Counted from the first letter of the stretch, positions 24,701 to 33,546 are shown. The stretch is 64,000 bases of DNA from Oxalobacteraceae sp. CFBP 13730 (GCA_014841835.1 JACYUQ010000004.1:868001-932000); one strand, 5' to 3'. Notes: generated by a model from the letters alone, not told the origin. Translations and numbers: made by a program.

Positions 24701-26227
24701 ACGCACGGCGAAGTCGGCGTCGACCTTCCACGCGGGCGTCAGAACACCGGCAGCATTGACGGTGGCGTTGATGTCGGCTGCCGGCAGGTCGCCGAATTCG
24801 GATGGATCGAAGCGGCTGGCGTTGGCCGTGGCCTTGAACGCCTGGTCGCCTTCGAGGTTCATGGTGCCGCTGGCCGTGACGCTGCCGCGCCCCGCGCGCA
24901 GCGTCGCTTCACGCAGCGTGGCCACATTGTTTTCCAGCGTGGCCAGCGCGGTCAGGCGCAGGCCGGCATCGATCAGGTTCGCCTCTAACGTCTGGCGCGT
25001 CGCTTCGTTGGTGACTGCGATATCGCCCTTGATCGCCGTCGGCTTCATGGCCGAATGCACTTCGCGCAGGTTGAAGCGGTCGGTGTGCAGCGCAAAGCGT
25101 GCGGTGCCGATGCCTTCTTCGTCCTTCGTGCGCTGCACGCCGCCGGTGCCGGTGAATTTGCCGGCTGCGCCGAAGTCAAGCAGCACGTTCGACACGTTCA
25201 GTGCTGACAGGTTGCCGCCCAGCTGCCCGCGCGCGGCGCGCAGCGGCAGGCGTTGCTGGTCGATCGTGCCTTCCGGCCCGGTGTTGGTGATGTCGACGCT
25301 GCCGCTGATATTGCGTTGTTCGTCCAGCTTGCCGGCCACCGCGAAGGTGAGATCCGCGGTCGGCAGGGCAGGGTTGAAGAAGCCTGGATCGACGTTGCGA
25401 CCATTGATGCGCAGCGCGCGCAGCGGGATCTCGGCGTAGGGCGCGAGCGTGAAGTGGGCGTCGCCGATGGCGCGCCCGGCGCTGCCGGTGGCGTCGATCT
25501 GCGTGGCGTTCTGGATGTCGCCGCCAACCTTGATTTTCAATTGTGCGGCGCGCGCGCCGGCGCTGGCCTGCGATTGCGTCAGGCTGCCCGCCGCATCGAT
25601 CTTGAAGGGACGGGCCGCGCCGACGGTGGCATTGGCGGCGACCTGGCCCCATGGCGTGGCGGCCGTCGCGTTCTGCACGACCCAACTGCGCTTGTCGCCT
25701 TTGGCGCGCACGCGGATATTGTCGATGCGGGTTTCGGCGCCGCCGATGTTCACCATCGTCATATTGGCCAGGCGGGCGTCGTCGACTTCGATGCGGAACG
25801 GCGGGGCCAGGCTGGTTGGGAGCACGGACGGCTCGTCGGTTTCCTTCAGCGTCTGCATGCGCACGCTGGCGGCCCACAGCTGGTCGATCAGGATACCGCC
25901 CGACAGCACCTGGCCCGGGGACCAGTCGATGTCGATCTTGTTGGCGGTGACGACCTGTTCGTCGGTGCGCCAGATCAGGCGTTCGATGTGCATCTTGCCG
26001 TACAAGGTGCCGCTCACGCCCGTGAGCGTGAGCTTGCCGCCGGTGGCGCTGGCAACGCGCTGGGCGATCATTTGCAGGGTGGTTTCGCGGCCCAGATACC
26101 AGAGCGTGCCGCCGACGATGACGCCGGTGGCAACGAGGCCGATCGCGACGCGGCGCGGCCAGCGGCGTGGCTGGGTTGTCTGGGCTTGATCAGGCGTCGG
26201 CGCCTGGTTGTTTTCAGGTGTATCCAT
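21773..26227 (-). CDS. tamB: TamB, inner-membrane partner of the TAM complex
   Basis: A 1484-residue protein, longer than the roughly 1260 of E. coli TamB. An N-terminal membrane anchor lies at about 26-45 after a Pro/Gln-rich cytoplasmic stub. It is followed by a very long repetitive beta-rich periplasmic part, seen as alternating hydrophobic/polar strands such as TASGTMNLEGDQAF and VDLKGAFGGAGD. The conserved C-terminal DUF490/TamB domain ends in FQTGTNSALDILYSWAFD. TamB proteins form a hydrophobic groove spanning the periplasm, supporting outer-membrane protein insertion and phospholipid transport. The start overlaps the tamA stop by one base (TGATG), so translation is coupled. Confidence 0.95.
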   Translation of the reverse strand: MDTPENNQAPTPDQAQTTQPRRWPRRVAIGLVATGVIVGGTLWYLGRETTLQMIAQRVASATGGKLTLTGVSGTLYGKMHIERLIWRTDEQVVTANKIDIDWSPGQVLSGGILIDQLWAASVRMQTLKETDEPSVLPTSLAPPFRIEVDDARLANMTMVNIGGAETRIDNIRVRAKGDKRSWVVQNATAATPWGQVAANATVGAARPFKIDAAGSLTQSQASAGARAAQLKIKVGGDIQNATQIDATGSAGRAIGDAHFTLAPYAEIPLRALRINGRNVDPGFFNPALPTADLTFAVAGKLDEQRNISGSVDITNTGPEGTIDQQRLPLRAARGQLGGNLSALNVSNVLLDFGAAGKFTGTGGVQRTKDEEGIGTARFALHTDRFNLREVHSAMKPTAIKGDIAVTNEATRQTLEANLIDAGLRLTALATLENNVATLREATLRAGRGSVTASGTMNLEGDQAFKATANASRFDPSEFGDLPAADINATVNAAGVLTPAWKVDADFAVRQSRLMNQPLSGKGKLTADAKRFAGIDANLALGQNTVDLKGAFGGAGDRLQWRLDGRQLTAVRADLYGAVVANGVVTGTMAAPRTTFDVNARNLGWVDAQRKNNSGVVRAQGEAWLGGPEDARVVEVKATGATERFNPAAFGSPLAGNINSTFTGSGRAGADWRGALDLKVVDSTLANSPFWGHARLAADRRHVSDANVDLHVGPNVIAATGSFGAARDALNWRIDAPQLAAFGPEYGGVLRGSGVLSGTADTPSLTATIAGQNLRAMGTHTVRSLKASANLGSGRGASDPLVTDVEVLDYVNGDTRVASVRLKTDGTRGAHTLRLSALGDAFDANAELRGAFSKDTWSGTLAALQNRGRYAMNLQKPVPLTIGGAPGGGLAGLASPERIAFNGAVIALPNGSITVDALTKDGPRWASRGHADNVPLTYLAQFSPALADNARGDLTLGAAWSVDMRAPQAQGAAPSLAGNVRVFREKGDAIVGGDTPVALGLRQLEARAEVVGSSLRVNLDLDGARTGVAKIDANAQMINGRLESASPLRMTANANLPSIAWLAALAGQPGLELDGALRVAMTGGGTIGKPSLNGNLDGDKLGVRWAEQGVNLRNGELRALLGGDQLRIEKLSFQGRQGGAAASGYVRFADGAPTMDIRLNMDRLEALSRPDRTVILSGQASLVRDASRFALEGKFRADRALIEFAPQGTPTISDDVIVLGRATTKPTPKTNEKEVPLTVDLAADLGDDFHIRAMGIDAYLAGTARVRMTGSGQPRINGTIRALNGTYAAYGQNLSIERAVMTFSGPYDNPSLDILAVRKRPEGEQLSETNVEAGVQVRGTAQSPTARLVSTPNVSDSDKLSWLVLGQGMEAASGDQKGVLTAAASALLGGSGGTGGIQSKIANSLGVDELGLKQGANGGSGSGLESTVVTVGKRISQRAYVSFEQGTSTASSLVRLRYKLTPRISLQFQTGTNSALDILYSWAFD

Positions 26228-28104
26228 CAGAACGTGAATCCGAGTGAGAAGTGCAGGCGCGCCTTGCGCACCGCGTGGCCGTAGGCCAGGTCGACATTGA
26301 TCGGACCGACCGGGCTGCGCCAGCGCGCGCCCACGCCATAGCCCGACTTGGGATTGAGGTCGCCGAACTTGTCGGCGGCATTGCCGACGTCATAGAACAC
26401 GGCCACGCCCCAGGGCGGCTTGAACCAGTACTGGTATTCGGCGCTGGCGGTGGCCAGGTAGCGCCCGCCCACGGTGGCGCCGTTTTCCTGCACGCCCAGC
26501 TCCTGATAGCCGTAGCCGCGCACCGACTGGTCGCCGCCGGCGCGGAACAGGAAGGTGCTCGGCACGCCGAGCTTCTCTTTCGAGGCCACGGCGCCGGTTT
26601 CGCCGCGCAGGATCAGCGTGCCGGCCGGGCCCAGCGGCTTGTAGTAGATGCCGCGCAGGTACATGCGCAGGAATTTTTCGTCCGTCAGGATCGGCAACAC
26701 GGCGCCGCCGAGCTGCGCATTGACCACATAGCCGTTGGTCGGCAGGATCAGGCTGTCGAGCTTGCGCTTCGTGATGCTGTAGGTCAGCGGCAGGCTTTTG
26801 GTGCGGGTGGGTTCGAGGCCCTCGACTTCGCGTTCTTCGGTCAGCGCTTCGAGCGTCACGCTTTGCTCCAGCAGCGGCGAGCCCCAGGCGCGGCGCGCGG
26901 CGACGCTGGCCAGCGTGGTCAGTTCGCCGCGCAGGTCTTCGCGTTCGACACCGGCGCTGATGCTGTCGTTGTAACCCTTGGCCGTGGTTGGCCAGAACAG
27001 TTCGCCCTTGGCGGTCTGGCGTTTCTGTTCGTAGATCAGGTCAGTCTTCAAGCGCTTGCCGAACACGTTCAGGTCGTCGTAGCTCAGCTGCGCGCGGCCG
27101 CCCGTGTCGGTCGAAAAGCCCACGCCGGCCTCGACGTTCTTCTGCTTGTTCTCGGTAACGTTGACGATCACCGGCAGCGTGGTCGGGCCGGTCGCCGGCT
27201 CGGGCGTGGCCGGGTTGGCGTCGCTGTCGGCGTCTTCCTTGATGTCGGCGATTTCGGCATTCAGCACGGCGCGCATGTCGGCGCTCACTTCGACGCTCGC
27301 GAAGTAGCCGGTGTCCTGCACGCGCGATTGCAGCGCCTGCAGCGCAGCTTCGCTGTACTGGTCGCCCGGATTGATCTTGTTGAGGTTGGTGATGACTTCG
27401 GCCGGGTAGCGCTTCAGGCCACGGATGCGCAGATTCCCGAAGCGCATCTCGGGGCCTGAATCGATCACCACGCGCAGCAGCGCGCGGCGCGAATCCGGAT
27501 CGACGGTTGCACTGGTTTCGACCAGGCGAGCGCGCGGGAAGCGGCTTTGTGCAATGTCGCGCACGAGGCCTTTCTTGGCGCCTTCCCAGTCGGATTGGCG
27601 GAACTGGCTACCCACCGGCAGCGTCCAGCGGTTGCGCAGGGCGCCGGCGTCGAACGGGGCGCCGCCTTCTTCAAAGGCGGCGAAGCCCTGCAGCACCAGG
27701 TCGACGTCGCCGACCAGCACCGGCTGGCCCGGATCGACGATCACGCGCGCGACCGGACGTGCACCGCTGGTATCCAGGCCAACCGAGACTTTCGGTGAGT
27801 AGTAGCCTTCGGTGGCGATCAGGCTGGTGGCTTGCGCCGGCGCTTCCTTGACCAGGCGCTGCAACTGGTCGATGTCGACGCGCGAATTGCCGCGCCAGCG
27901 CATCAGGTCGAGGTTCTCTTCAAGCAGCGTCTCGAGCGCACGCGGCGCGTCGATGCGCACCGTGTAATCGACGCCCGTCGTACTTTGCGCATAGACAGTG
28001 GTGGCAAACACGAATGCGCCGACACCCAGCAGGGAGCGTTGCAACAGCGGAGGAAGTGTGCGCTGGCGGGGACCCTTGCGCAGGTGGGGATTCGATCGTG
28101 ACAA
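26227..28104 (-). CDS. tamA: TamA, outer-membrane BamA-family protein, TTG start
   Basis: A 625-residue Omp85-family protein: basic N-terminus, hydrophobic signal ending near VYAQ (about 40), three POTRA domains (about 45-300), and a 16-strand barrel. The barrel contains the lid motif SVRGYGYQ and ends in Phe, the BAM recognition residue. POTRA 3 holds a low-complexity insert (DADSDANPATPEPATGP). The start is a TTG preceded by GGAG at good spacing; no in-frame ATG gives a signal peptide. With TamB it forms the translocation and assembly module. It is the first gene of a two-gene operon. Confidence 0.93.
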   Translation of the reverse strand: MSRSNPHLRKGPRQRTLPPLLQRSLLGVGAFVFATTVYAQSTTGVDYTVRIDAPRALETLLEENLDLMRWRGNSRVDIDQLQRLVKEAPAQATSLIATEGYYSPKVSVGLDTSGARPVARVIVDPGQPVLVGDVDLVLQGFAAFEEGGAPFDAGALRNRWTLPVGSQFRQSDWEGAKKGLVRDIAQSRFPRARLVETSATVDPDSRRALLRVVIDSGPEMRFGNLRIRGLKRYPAEVITNLNKINPGDQYSEAALQALQSRVQDTGYFASVEVSADMRAVLNAEIADIKEDADSDANPATPEPATGPTTLPVIVNVTENKQKNVEAGVGFSTDTGGRAQLSYDDLNVFGKRLKTDLIYEQKRQTAKGELFWPTTAKGYNDSISAGVEREDLRGELTTLASVAARRAWGSPLLEQSVTLEALTEEREVEGLEPTRTKSLPLTYSITKRKLDSLILPTNGYVVNAQLGGAVLPILTDEKFLRMYLRGIYYKPLGPAGTLILRGETGAVASKEKLGVPSTFLFRAGGDQSVRGYGYQELGVQENGATVGGRYLATASAEYQYWFKPPWGVAVFYDVGNAADKFGDLNPKSGYGVGARWRSPVGPINVDLAYGHAVRKARLHFSLGFTF

Positions 28105-28277
28105 CGTGACGCTCCATTGGGTGACTCGTTCGCATCTTAACTGATTGGCAAAGTCGATGGCGGACGTGAAATGTTGCGCGCGCGCGTCTGGACAAGAATG
28201 GCTTTATCGGCCACAGCGCCTGCGATCTGTGCCAGAATTGACGGTTGACCCCTGCCTTTTTACCTTCTTTTACCATC

Positions 28278-28985
28278 ATGACCATCCTCTCTACCGATAC
28301 CGCGCTCGTCCTGTTCAGTGGCGGCCAAGACTCCACCACTTGCCTGGCCTGGGCATTGCAGCGCTATGCGCGGGTCGAGACGATCGGCTTCGATTATGGC
28401 CAGCGCCATGCGATCGAGCTGGCCGTGCGCCCCGGCGTGCTGGCCAAGCTGCGCGCGCTCAATCCTGATTGGGACACGCGCCTGGGCGAGGATCACATGA
28501 TCGACCTGTCCCTGATCGCCAAAATTTCCGACACCGCACTGACCAGTAATGTCGCGATCGAGATGCAGGAAAACGGCTTGCCGAATACGTTCGTGCCGGG
28601 CCGCAACCTGATGTTCATGACGGTGGCGGCCACGGTGGCGTACCGGCGCGGACTGAACGTGCTGGTGGGTGGGATGTGCGAGACGGATTTCTCGGGCTAC
28701 CCCGATTGCCGCGACGACACGATGAAGGCGCTGCAGGTGGCGCTCAACCTCGGCATGGCCACCAGACTCAAGGTCGAGACGCCGCTGATGTGGATCGACA
28801 AGGCCCAGACCTGGGAACTGGCAGAGCAAGAGGGTGGCGCAGCGCTGGTCGATCTGATCCGCTTCGATACGCACACCTGCTACCTGGGTGAGCGGGGCGA
28901 GGCGCATGCCTGGGGCCACGGTTGTGGCACGTGTCCGGCATGCGCCCTGCGTGCGCGGGGTTACGCGCAGTACGTGGCGCGCTAG
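28278..28985 (+). CDS. queC: QueC, 7-cyano-7-deazaguanine synthase
   Basis: A 235-residue enzyme that converts 7-carboxy-7-deazaguanine to preQ0, using ATP and ammonia, for queuosine in tRNA. The PP-loop SGGQDSTT begins at 14. Four zinc Cys lie at 201, 216, 219 and 222 (GCGTCPACALR). The substrate loop has NTFVPGRNLMF and GMCETDFSGYPDCR. Size is normal. No queD, queE or queF lies in the window and no preQ1 riboswitch is visible upstream, so it is a lone pathway gene here. The start codon follows a pyrimidine-rich stretch without a strong ribosome site. Confidence 0.95.
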   Translation: MTILSTDTALVLFSGGQDSTTCLAWALQRYARVETIGFDYGQRHAIELAVRPGVLAKLRALNPDWDTRLGEDHMIDLSLIAKISDTALTSNVAIEMQENGLPNTFVPGRNLMFMTVAATVAYRRGLNVLVGGMCETDFSGYPDCRDDTMKALQVALNLGMATRLKVETPLMWIDKAQTWELAEQEGGAALVDLIRFDTHTCYLGERGEAHAWGHGCGTCPACALRARGYAQYVAR

Positions 28986-28989
28986 GCTG

Positions 28990-29367
28990 TTACACCGCCG
29001 CGGCTTTGTCCAGCGTGACCGGGCGCGGCCGGCGCATGGCATACCACACGAGCGCCACGACAAGTACCAACGGCAACAGCAGCGGCGACATCGCCAGCGC
29101 CAGCACGAGGGCGCCGATCGCCAGCGAGCCGATCAGGATCACGCCGACCCCGGCAAACACCACCGCCAGTACCGCCACCGTGATCACCGAGATGAACACG
29201 GCCAGCAGCATGCCGCCACCCGTGAACAGCGTGGCCAGCAGGAAGCCCAGCGGGCCGTCGATCTGGTCGCCATCGAGATTGACCGTCATGTCGCCGTTCC
29301 AGTCGAACAGATTCCACAGCATGGCGGCAAACAGGAACAGGATGACGTAGGGGGCGTATTTTTTCAT
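28990..29367 (-). CDS. Small polytopic membrane protein of unknown function
   Basis: A 125-residue protein with one N-terminal span (5-20) and three closely packed, very hydrophobic spans at about 42-115, ending in a basic tail (RRPRPVTLDK). Between the first two spans is an acidic external loop (NGDMTVNLDGDQIDG). No known family is recognised. It converges on queC, with stops four bases apart. A small-membrane-protein role in envelope stress is possible, but nothing in the sequence proves it. Confidence 0.7.
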   Translation of the reverse strand: MKKYAPYVILFLFAAMLWNLFDWNGDMTVNLDGDQIDGPLGFLLATLFTGGGMLLAVFISVITVAVLAVVFAGVGVILIGSLAIGALVLALAMSPLLLPLVLVVALVWYAMRRPRPVTLDKAAAV

Positions 29368-29526
29368 GGCAGTCCTCGCGAATGGTTGGGTTGAGCTGTT
29401 TGGTCTTGCATGCTCGAACTGTAGGCGCGGCGCACGCGTGCAGCCAGCCGCGTGCGACAGGCTGCATGTTTAACGGGATGAAATGTGTATGCGCCGGGTC
29501 GGGCAGAATCGCTGCCAATTCCGTCC

Positions 29527-29554
29527 TTGTAATCACGGCAGCGTTTCCTATACT
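29527..29554 (+). promoter_or_regulatory. Predicted sigma-70 promoter of the Pro-rich peptide gene
   Basis: TTGTAA, a 16-base spacer, then TATACT. The -10 lies 29 bases before the ATG, giving a short leader of about 23 bases with the sequence AGGGGG as ribosome site. Confidence 0.6.
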
Positions 29555-29583
29555 GACAGCCTGCTCTGTTTCAGGGGGACCCC

Positions 29584-29811
29584 ATGTACGCTGTGCCCAA
29601 CGCCTTCCACGACCTGGCCCGCGCGTCCGGTGGACCGAAGGATCCGCCCTCGGCGCCACCGGCCATTCCGCCCATCATCATCACGCCGTTCAACCGCCAT
29701 ACGCCCGCGCCCAACGGCGATCCGCGCCCGATCCCCGTCGGTCCGCCGATCGTGCCGCCACCCGGTCCGTCGTGGCGCTGTCCCCGCATCGTCGACGATT
29801 GTCCGGCTTAG
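29584..29811 (+). CDS. Small Pro-rich protein with C-terminal Cys pair
   Basis: A 75-residue protein, about one third Pro, with no signal peptide. Blocks such as PPSAPPAIPPIIITPF and PIPVGPPIVPPPGPS are followed by a tail with two Cys (WRCPRIVDDCPA). A good promoter and ribosome site sit directly upstream, which makes expression likely even though no family is recognised. Pro-rich stretches of this kind could bind SH3-like or EVH-like partners or form an extended rod. The gene order (between a membrane protein and an acidic unknown) gives no functional hint. Confidence 0.58.
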   Translation: MYAVPNAFHDLARASGGPKDPPSAPPAIPPIIITPFNRHTPAPNGDPRPIPVGPPIVPPPGPSWRCPRIVDDCPA

Positions 29812-29923
29812 TTACCGACTATTTCAGCCAATCGTCGGCAGCAGCGTCGTGCGGCCTTTTTCATGGGGCCGGTTTCCTCTATGATCGTGGTTTTGGGCGC
29901 GCAAGCGCCGAGGACACCGACCC

Positions 29924-30433
29924 ATGAACGACCAGATGCTGGACCCCGACAGCGACGACGGCAGCGAGGACACCGGCCCCGTGCAGCAACCCCGGCTGTG
30001 GCAGGGCAATGGCTGGACCGCGCGCGTGATCAAGAACGACGATGATGAAGGCTGGGCCGTGGCAATGTACAAGGATGGCGAGCCCGAACCGGCGCTGGTC
30101 GGTCCCTGGACCATGGGCCGCGACAAGAAGAACCCGAAGCCGCTCGATACCAATGCCTTCAACACGCTGATCAAGACAGCGTCCGAAGTCATTCGCCGCC
30201 ACGAGCAGCACATGCACGCGATCCTGCACAAGAACCTGTACATCTTCACCGAGCAGGGTGAACTGAAGGTCACGCTCGATATCGTCCCGGACGACGACGA
30301 CCCGTACGCGATGCTGGCCGCCACTGACGAGATGGGCGAGCAGGTGGCGCGCGTGCGCGTGGCGCCCACCTTCAAGCTCACGCCGAGCTCGGCGCAGGCC
30401 TGGGTCGAGAACGACTTCCGCGCACCACGCTAA
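29924..30433 (+). CDS. Unknown acidic 169-residue protein
   Basis: I do not recognise a named domain. The N-terminal 20 residues are strongly acidic (DPDSDDGSEDTG). The rest looks folded, with a beta-rich front (WTARVIKNDDDEGWAVAMY), a central helix with clustered His (EVIRRHEQHMHAILHK), and a second beta section (LYIFTEQGELKVTLDIV). It is soluble and lacks a signal peptide. Codon use is typical of the window, and the length and balanced composition argue for a real gene. It precedes the GAF histidine kinase by 100 bases on the same strand and may be co-transcribed. Confidence 0.72.
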   Translation: MNDQMLDPDSDDGSEDTGPVQQPRLWQGNGWTARVIKNDDDEGWAVAMYKDGEPEPALVGPWTMGRDKKNPKPLDTNAFNTLIKTASEVIRRHEQHMHAILHKNLYIFTEQGELKVTLDIVPDDDDPYAMLAATDEMGEQVARVRVAPTFKLTPSSAQAWVENDFRAPR

Positions 30434-30534
30434 AAAGCCACAGCCGGGCGCGGCAGGCTGCTGCGTCCGGCCCCAAGCTGCTACTATTTCCCCTGCGCAT
30501 CTTTGGATGCATTCTGCGAACACACGGGGGAAGC

Positions 30535-32493
30535 ATGGAACGTCTTGACCGGCTGGAAGCGGTGCAGTCGATGTTGCTCGATATCGGGCAACTGTCGACC
30601 AGCTGCAGCGACATCACCGCATTCATCCGGGCCGTGCACGGCGCGCTGGGCCGCATCATGTACGCGGCCAACTTCTATGTGGCGCTGGCCGACCATGAAG
30701 ACGGCACCGTGCGCTTTCCCTATTTTGTCGACGAAGCCGACGGCGCGCGCGATCCGCTCGAGCGCATCCGGCTCGCCTCGCCCGACCAGTCGCCCACGGC
30801 CTGGGTACTGCTCAACCGCCAGAGGCTGGTGCTGACGGCGGCCGATTTCAACGAGCGCCACCGCAAGGCGGCCGGACGCTGGGGGAGCGGCAGCACGCCG
30901 GAGCACTTCGTCGCCTGTCCGCTGCTCGACCAGAACCACCAGGCGCTGGGCGCGATCGTCATCCAGAGCTACTCTGCCGAGCAGACCTATAGCGAAGAAG
31001 ACATTGCGCTGTTCGGGCTGATCGCCAACCACGTTTCGAACGCGCTGCAGGGCCTGCAAAGCATGGACCGGCTGGAACGCGCGGTCTCGGCGCGCACGGC
31101 AGCGCTGGCGCACGAGGTGGCCGAGCGTCGCCGCGCCGAAAAGATCCAGCACGCGCTGTACGAGATCGCCGACCTGTCGGCGCAGGCGCTCGATACCGAC
31201 CAGCTCAGCGCCAGCCTGCACCGCATCATCGGCGAGCTGATGGTGGCCGACAACTTCCTGATCGGCCTGTACCACCAGCGCACGCAAGAGATCAGCATCC
31301 CGTACTTCGTCGACCAGAAAGACAGCGCGCCACCGCTGCTGCGCTTCCCGTTCGGCAAGGCGATGTGTTCGCACATCCTGTCGACCAAGCAGGCGCAGCT
31401 GCACGACGTGGCCAGCTTCAGGGCGCTCGTTGACGCGGGTACCGTGGCCGAGCCAATGGGCAGCACCGAGATTGCCAGCTGGATGGGCGCGCCGATGCTG
31501 GTCAACGACCAGCCGTACGGCGTGATCGTGGTGCAAAGCTACGACCCGGCGATCGTCTACAGCAAGGCCGACCTGGATCTGCTGGCATTCATGGCCAGCC
31601 ATGTGGCCGTGGCGATTGCACGGATGCAGGCCGACCGCAGGATCCGCAAGACCAAGGAAGCCCTCGAGCAGCAGAACGCGGCGCTGAACGACGCGCTGCA
31701 CGCGCTGCAGGAGGCGCAGTCCGAACTGGTGCGGCAGGAAAAACTTGCCTCGCTCGGCCGCCTGGTGGCCGGCGTGGCGCACGAAATCAACACGCCGCTG
31801 GGCATTTGCGTGACGGCCACGAGCCACCTGGTGCAGGAACTGAAACTCACGCGCGAAGAACTGGCGGCGGGCGAGATGACGGCAGAGAGCCTGGAGAGCT
31901 TCTTCGACATCGTCGACCAGTCGCTGCGCATCATGACCACCAACACCCAGCGTGCCGCGAACCTGGTGCGCAGCTTCAAGCAGGTGGCGGTGGACCAGTC
32001 GTCGGACGATATCCGCAGCTTCAACCTGGGCGCGTACCTGAACGAGGTGCTCCTGTCGCTGCACCCGAAACTCAAGGGCCGCCCGGTGAAGGTCGCGGTC
32101 GATTGCCCGCCCGACCTGATGCTCGACAGCTTCCCGGGCGCCGTGTCGCAGATCCTCACCAATATGGTCATGAATTCGCTGGTGCACGGCTTCGAGCACG
32201 AGCAGGCCGGTAATATCACGCTGCGCGCCGCGCTGGGCAGCGATGGCTGGGTGGTGATGGAGTACGCCGACGATGGGGCAGGGATGGATCCCGCCACGCT
32301 CGACAAATTGTTCGATCCGTTCTTTACCACGCGGCGCGGCACCGGCGGCAGCGGCCTGGGTGCGCACATCCTGTACAACCTGGTGACCGGCGCGCTGGGC
32401 GGGACGGTGCGGGCCACGAGCGCGCCGGGGCAGGGGCTGACGTACCACCTGCGTTTCCCCCGTTCGCAGCGCAAGGAAAAACTGGCGGCCTAG
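30535..32493 (+). CDS. Tandem-GAF soluble sensor histidine kinase
   Basis: A 652-residue kinase without membrane spans. GAF domain 1 is at about 20-170 and GAF domain 2 at about 205-365. The two are recognisably alike: each has an FPYFVD or IPYFVD strand and ends with IVIQSY or IVVQSY followed by a Tyr-Ser-x-x-D helix. A coiled coil (370-400) leads to the HisKA box VAHEINTPLG, then the ATPase domain with NMVMNSLVHGF, DDGAGMD, FDPFFTT and GSGLGAHI. GAF domains bind small ligands or chromophores; which one is not visible. No response regulator is adjacent on this strand, but the REC-HD-GYP gene 1 kb downstream is a candidate partner. Confidence 0.9.
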   Translation: MERLDRLEAVQSMLLDIGQLSTSCSDITAFIRAVHGALGRIMYAANFYVALADHEDGTVRFPYFVDEADGARDPLERIRLASPDQSPTAWVLLNRQRLVLTAADFNERHRKAAGRWGSGSTPEHFVACPLLDQNHQALGAIVIQSYSAEQTYSEEDIALFGLIANHVSNALQGLQSMDRLERAVSARTAALAHEVAERRRAEKIQHALYEIADLSAQALDTDQLSASLHRIIGELMVADNFLIGLYHQRTQEISIPYFVDQKDSAPPLLRFPFGKAMCSHILSTKQAQLHDVASFRALVDAGTVAEPMGSTEIASWMGAPMLVNDQPYGVIVVQSYDPAIVYSKADLDLLAFMASHVAVAIARMQADRRIRKTKEALEQQNAALNDALHALQEAQSELVRQEKLASLGRLVAGVAHEINTPLGICVTATSHLVQELKLTREELAAGEMTAESLESFFDIVDQSLRIMTTNTQRAANLVRSFKQVAVDQSSDDIRSFNLGAYLNEVLLSLHPKLKGRPVKVAVDCPPDLMLDSFPGAVSQILTNMVMNSLVHGFEHEQAGNITLRAALGSDGWVVMEYADDGAGMDPATLDKLFDPFFTTRRGTGGSGLGAHILYNLVTGALGGTVRATSAPGQGLTYHLRFPRSQRKEKLAA

Positions 32494-32577
32494 TGCCACG
32501 ATCGAGCGGGCACGTGCGTCGCCGTACAGATAGCTTGCTGCAGGTTCTTTACCCTTGGCTCCCCATTTGGAGAGTCC

Positions 32578-33522
32578 ATGAACGAAAACAAGCAAGACGC
32601 GCCACGCCAGGGCTCGCAAAAAGTCATCTATGCGGCAATTGCCGCCAACCTGGGCATCGCGGTGGCCAAATTCATCGTCGCCGGCATCACCGGCAGTGCG
32701 GCGATGGTGGCCGAGGGCATCCACTCGGCCGTCGACACCGGCAATGAATTCCTGTTGCTGCTGGGCGAACGCCGCAGCGCCCGCGCACCCGACCGCAAGC
32801 ATCCGTTCGGTTACGGCAAGTCGCTGTATTTCTGGGCGCTGATCGTTGCGCTGTCGGTGTTTTCGCTGGGCGGTGGCTTATCGATCTACCATGGCGTCGA
32901 TGCGCTGCAGAACCCGCCGCCACTGGAAGACCCGATGTGGAGCTACGTCGTGCTTGGTGTGGCTGCCCTGTTCGAAGGGTATAGCTGGAACGTGTCGCGC
33001 AAGGAACTCAACACGGCGCGCAAACCCGGTGCGACGCTGTGGCAAGCCGTCCGTGCAAGCAAGGATGCATCGGTCTTCACGATCTTCATCGAGGATTCCG
33101 CCGCGTTGCTGGGCCTTGGGATTGCCGCCGCCGGTATCGCGCTGGGCCACTATTTCAATAATCCGTACATCGATCCGGCTGCTTCGATCGTGATCGGCCT
33201 GCTGCTGATCGGCGCTGCCTTCATGCTGGCGCGCGAGACCGGCGGCCTGCTCGTGGGCGAAGCGATCGACCACGACGAGCTCGCCGCATTGAAAGCGCTG
33301 TTCCTGCGCGAGCCGGCGCTCGACAGCGTGGCCAGCCTGCGCACGATGCAGCTGGGGCCGGAAGAAGTGCTGCTGGCCGCCTCGGTCCAGTTTCGCCGGG
33401 GGCTGTCGATCGACAAGGTGGAGGCGGCGATCGGCCGCATCGAAACTGCAGTGGCCGCCGAGCATCCGGTGATCCGTCAAATCTATTTCGATGCGTCGGC
33501 GCTGCGCGCTGCGTTCAAGTAA
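32578..33522 (+). CDS. Cation diffusion facilitator transporter
   Basis: A 314-residue CDF-family metal/proton antiporter with six spans and a C-terminal cytoplasmic domain. The metal motif HxxxD appears in span 2 as His49/Asp53 (EGIHSAVDTGNE). Span 5 carries an acidic pair in IFIEDSAALLGLG rather than the textbook HxxxD, so ion preference may differ from Zn exporters. FGYGKSLYFWALI is the conserved span 3 region. It would export divalent metal from the cytoplasm. It follows the kinase by 84 bases with its own GGAGAG ribosome site. Confidence 0.88.
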   Translation: MNENKQDAPRQGSQKVIYAAIAANLGIAVAKFIVAGITGSAAMVAEGIHSAVDTGNEFLLLLGERRSARAPDRKHPFGYGKSLYFWALIVALSVFSLGGGLSIYHGVDALQNPPPLEDPMWSYVVLGVAALFEGYSWNVSRKELNTARKPGATLWQAVRASKDASVFTIFIEDSAALLGLGIAAAGIALGHYFNNPYIDPAASIVIGLLLIGAAFMLARETGGLLVGEAIDHDELAALKALFLREPALDSVASLRTMQLGPEEVLLAASVQFRRGLSIDKVEAAIGRIETAVAAEHPVIRQIYFDASALRAAFK

Positions 33523-33546
33523 GCAGCAGGCGATCCGGAATACCGC

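Noticed and set aside
28105..28277. preQ1 riboswitch before queC
   Set aside because: I could not find the conserved stem, loop and A-rich tail of preQ1 classes in this gap.
30484..32802. 772-codon minus-strand frame across the GAF kinase
   Set aside because: Antisense to a kinase with every catalytic box; no ribosome site or motif of its own.
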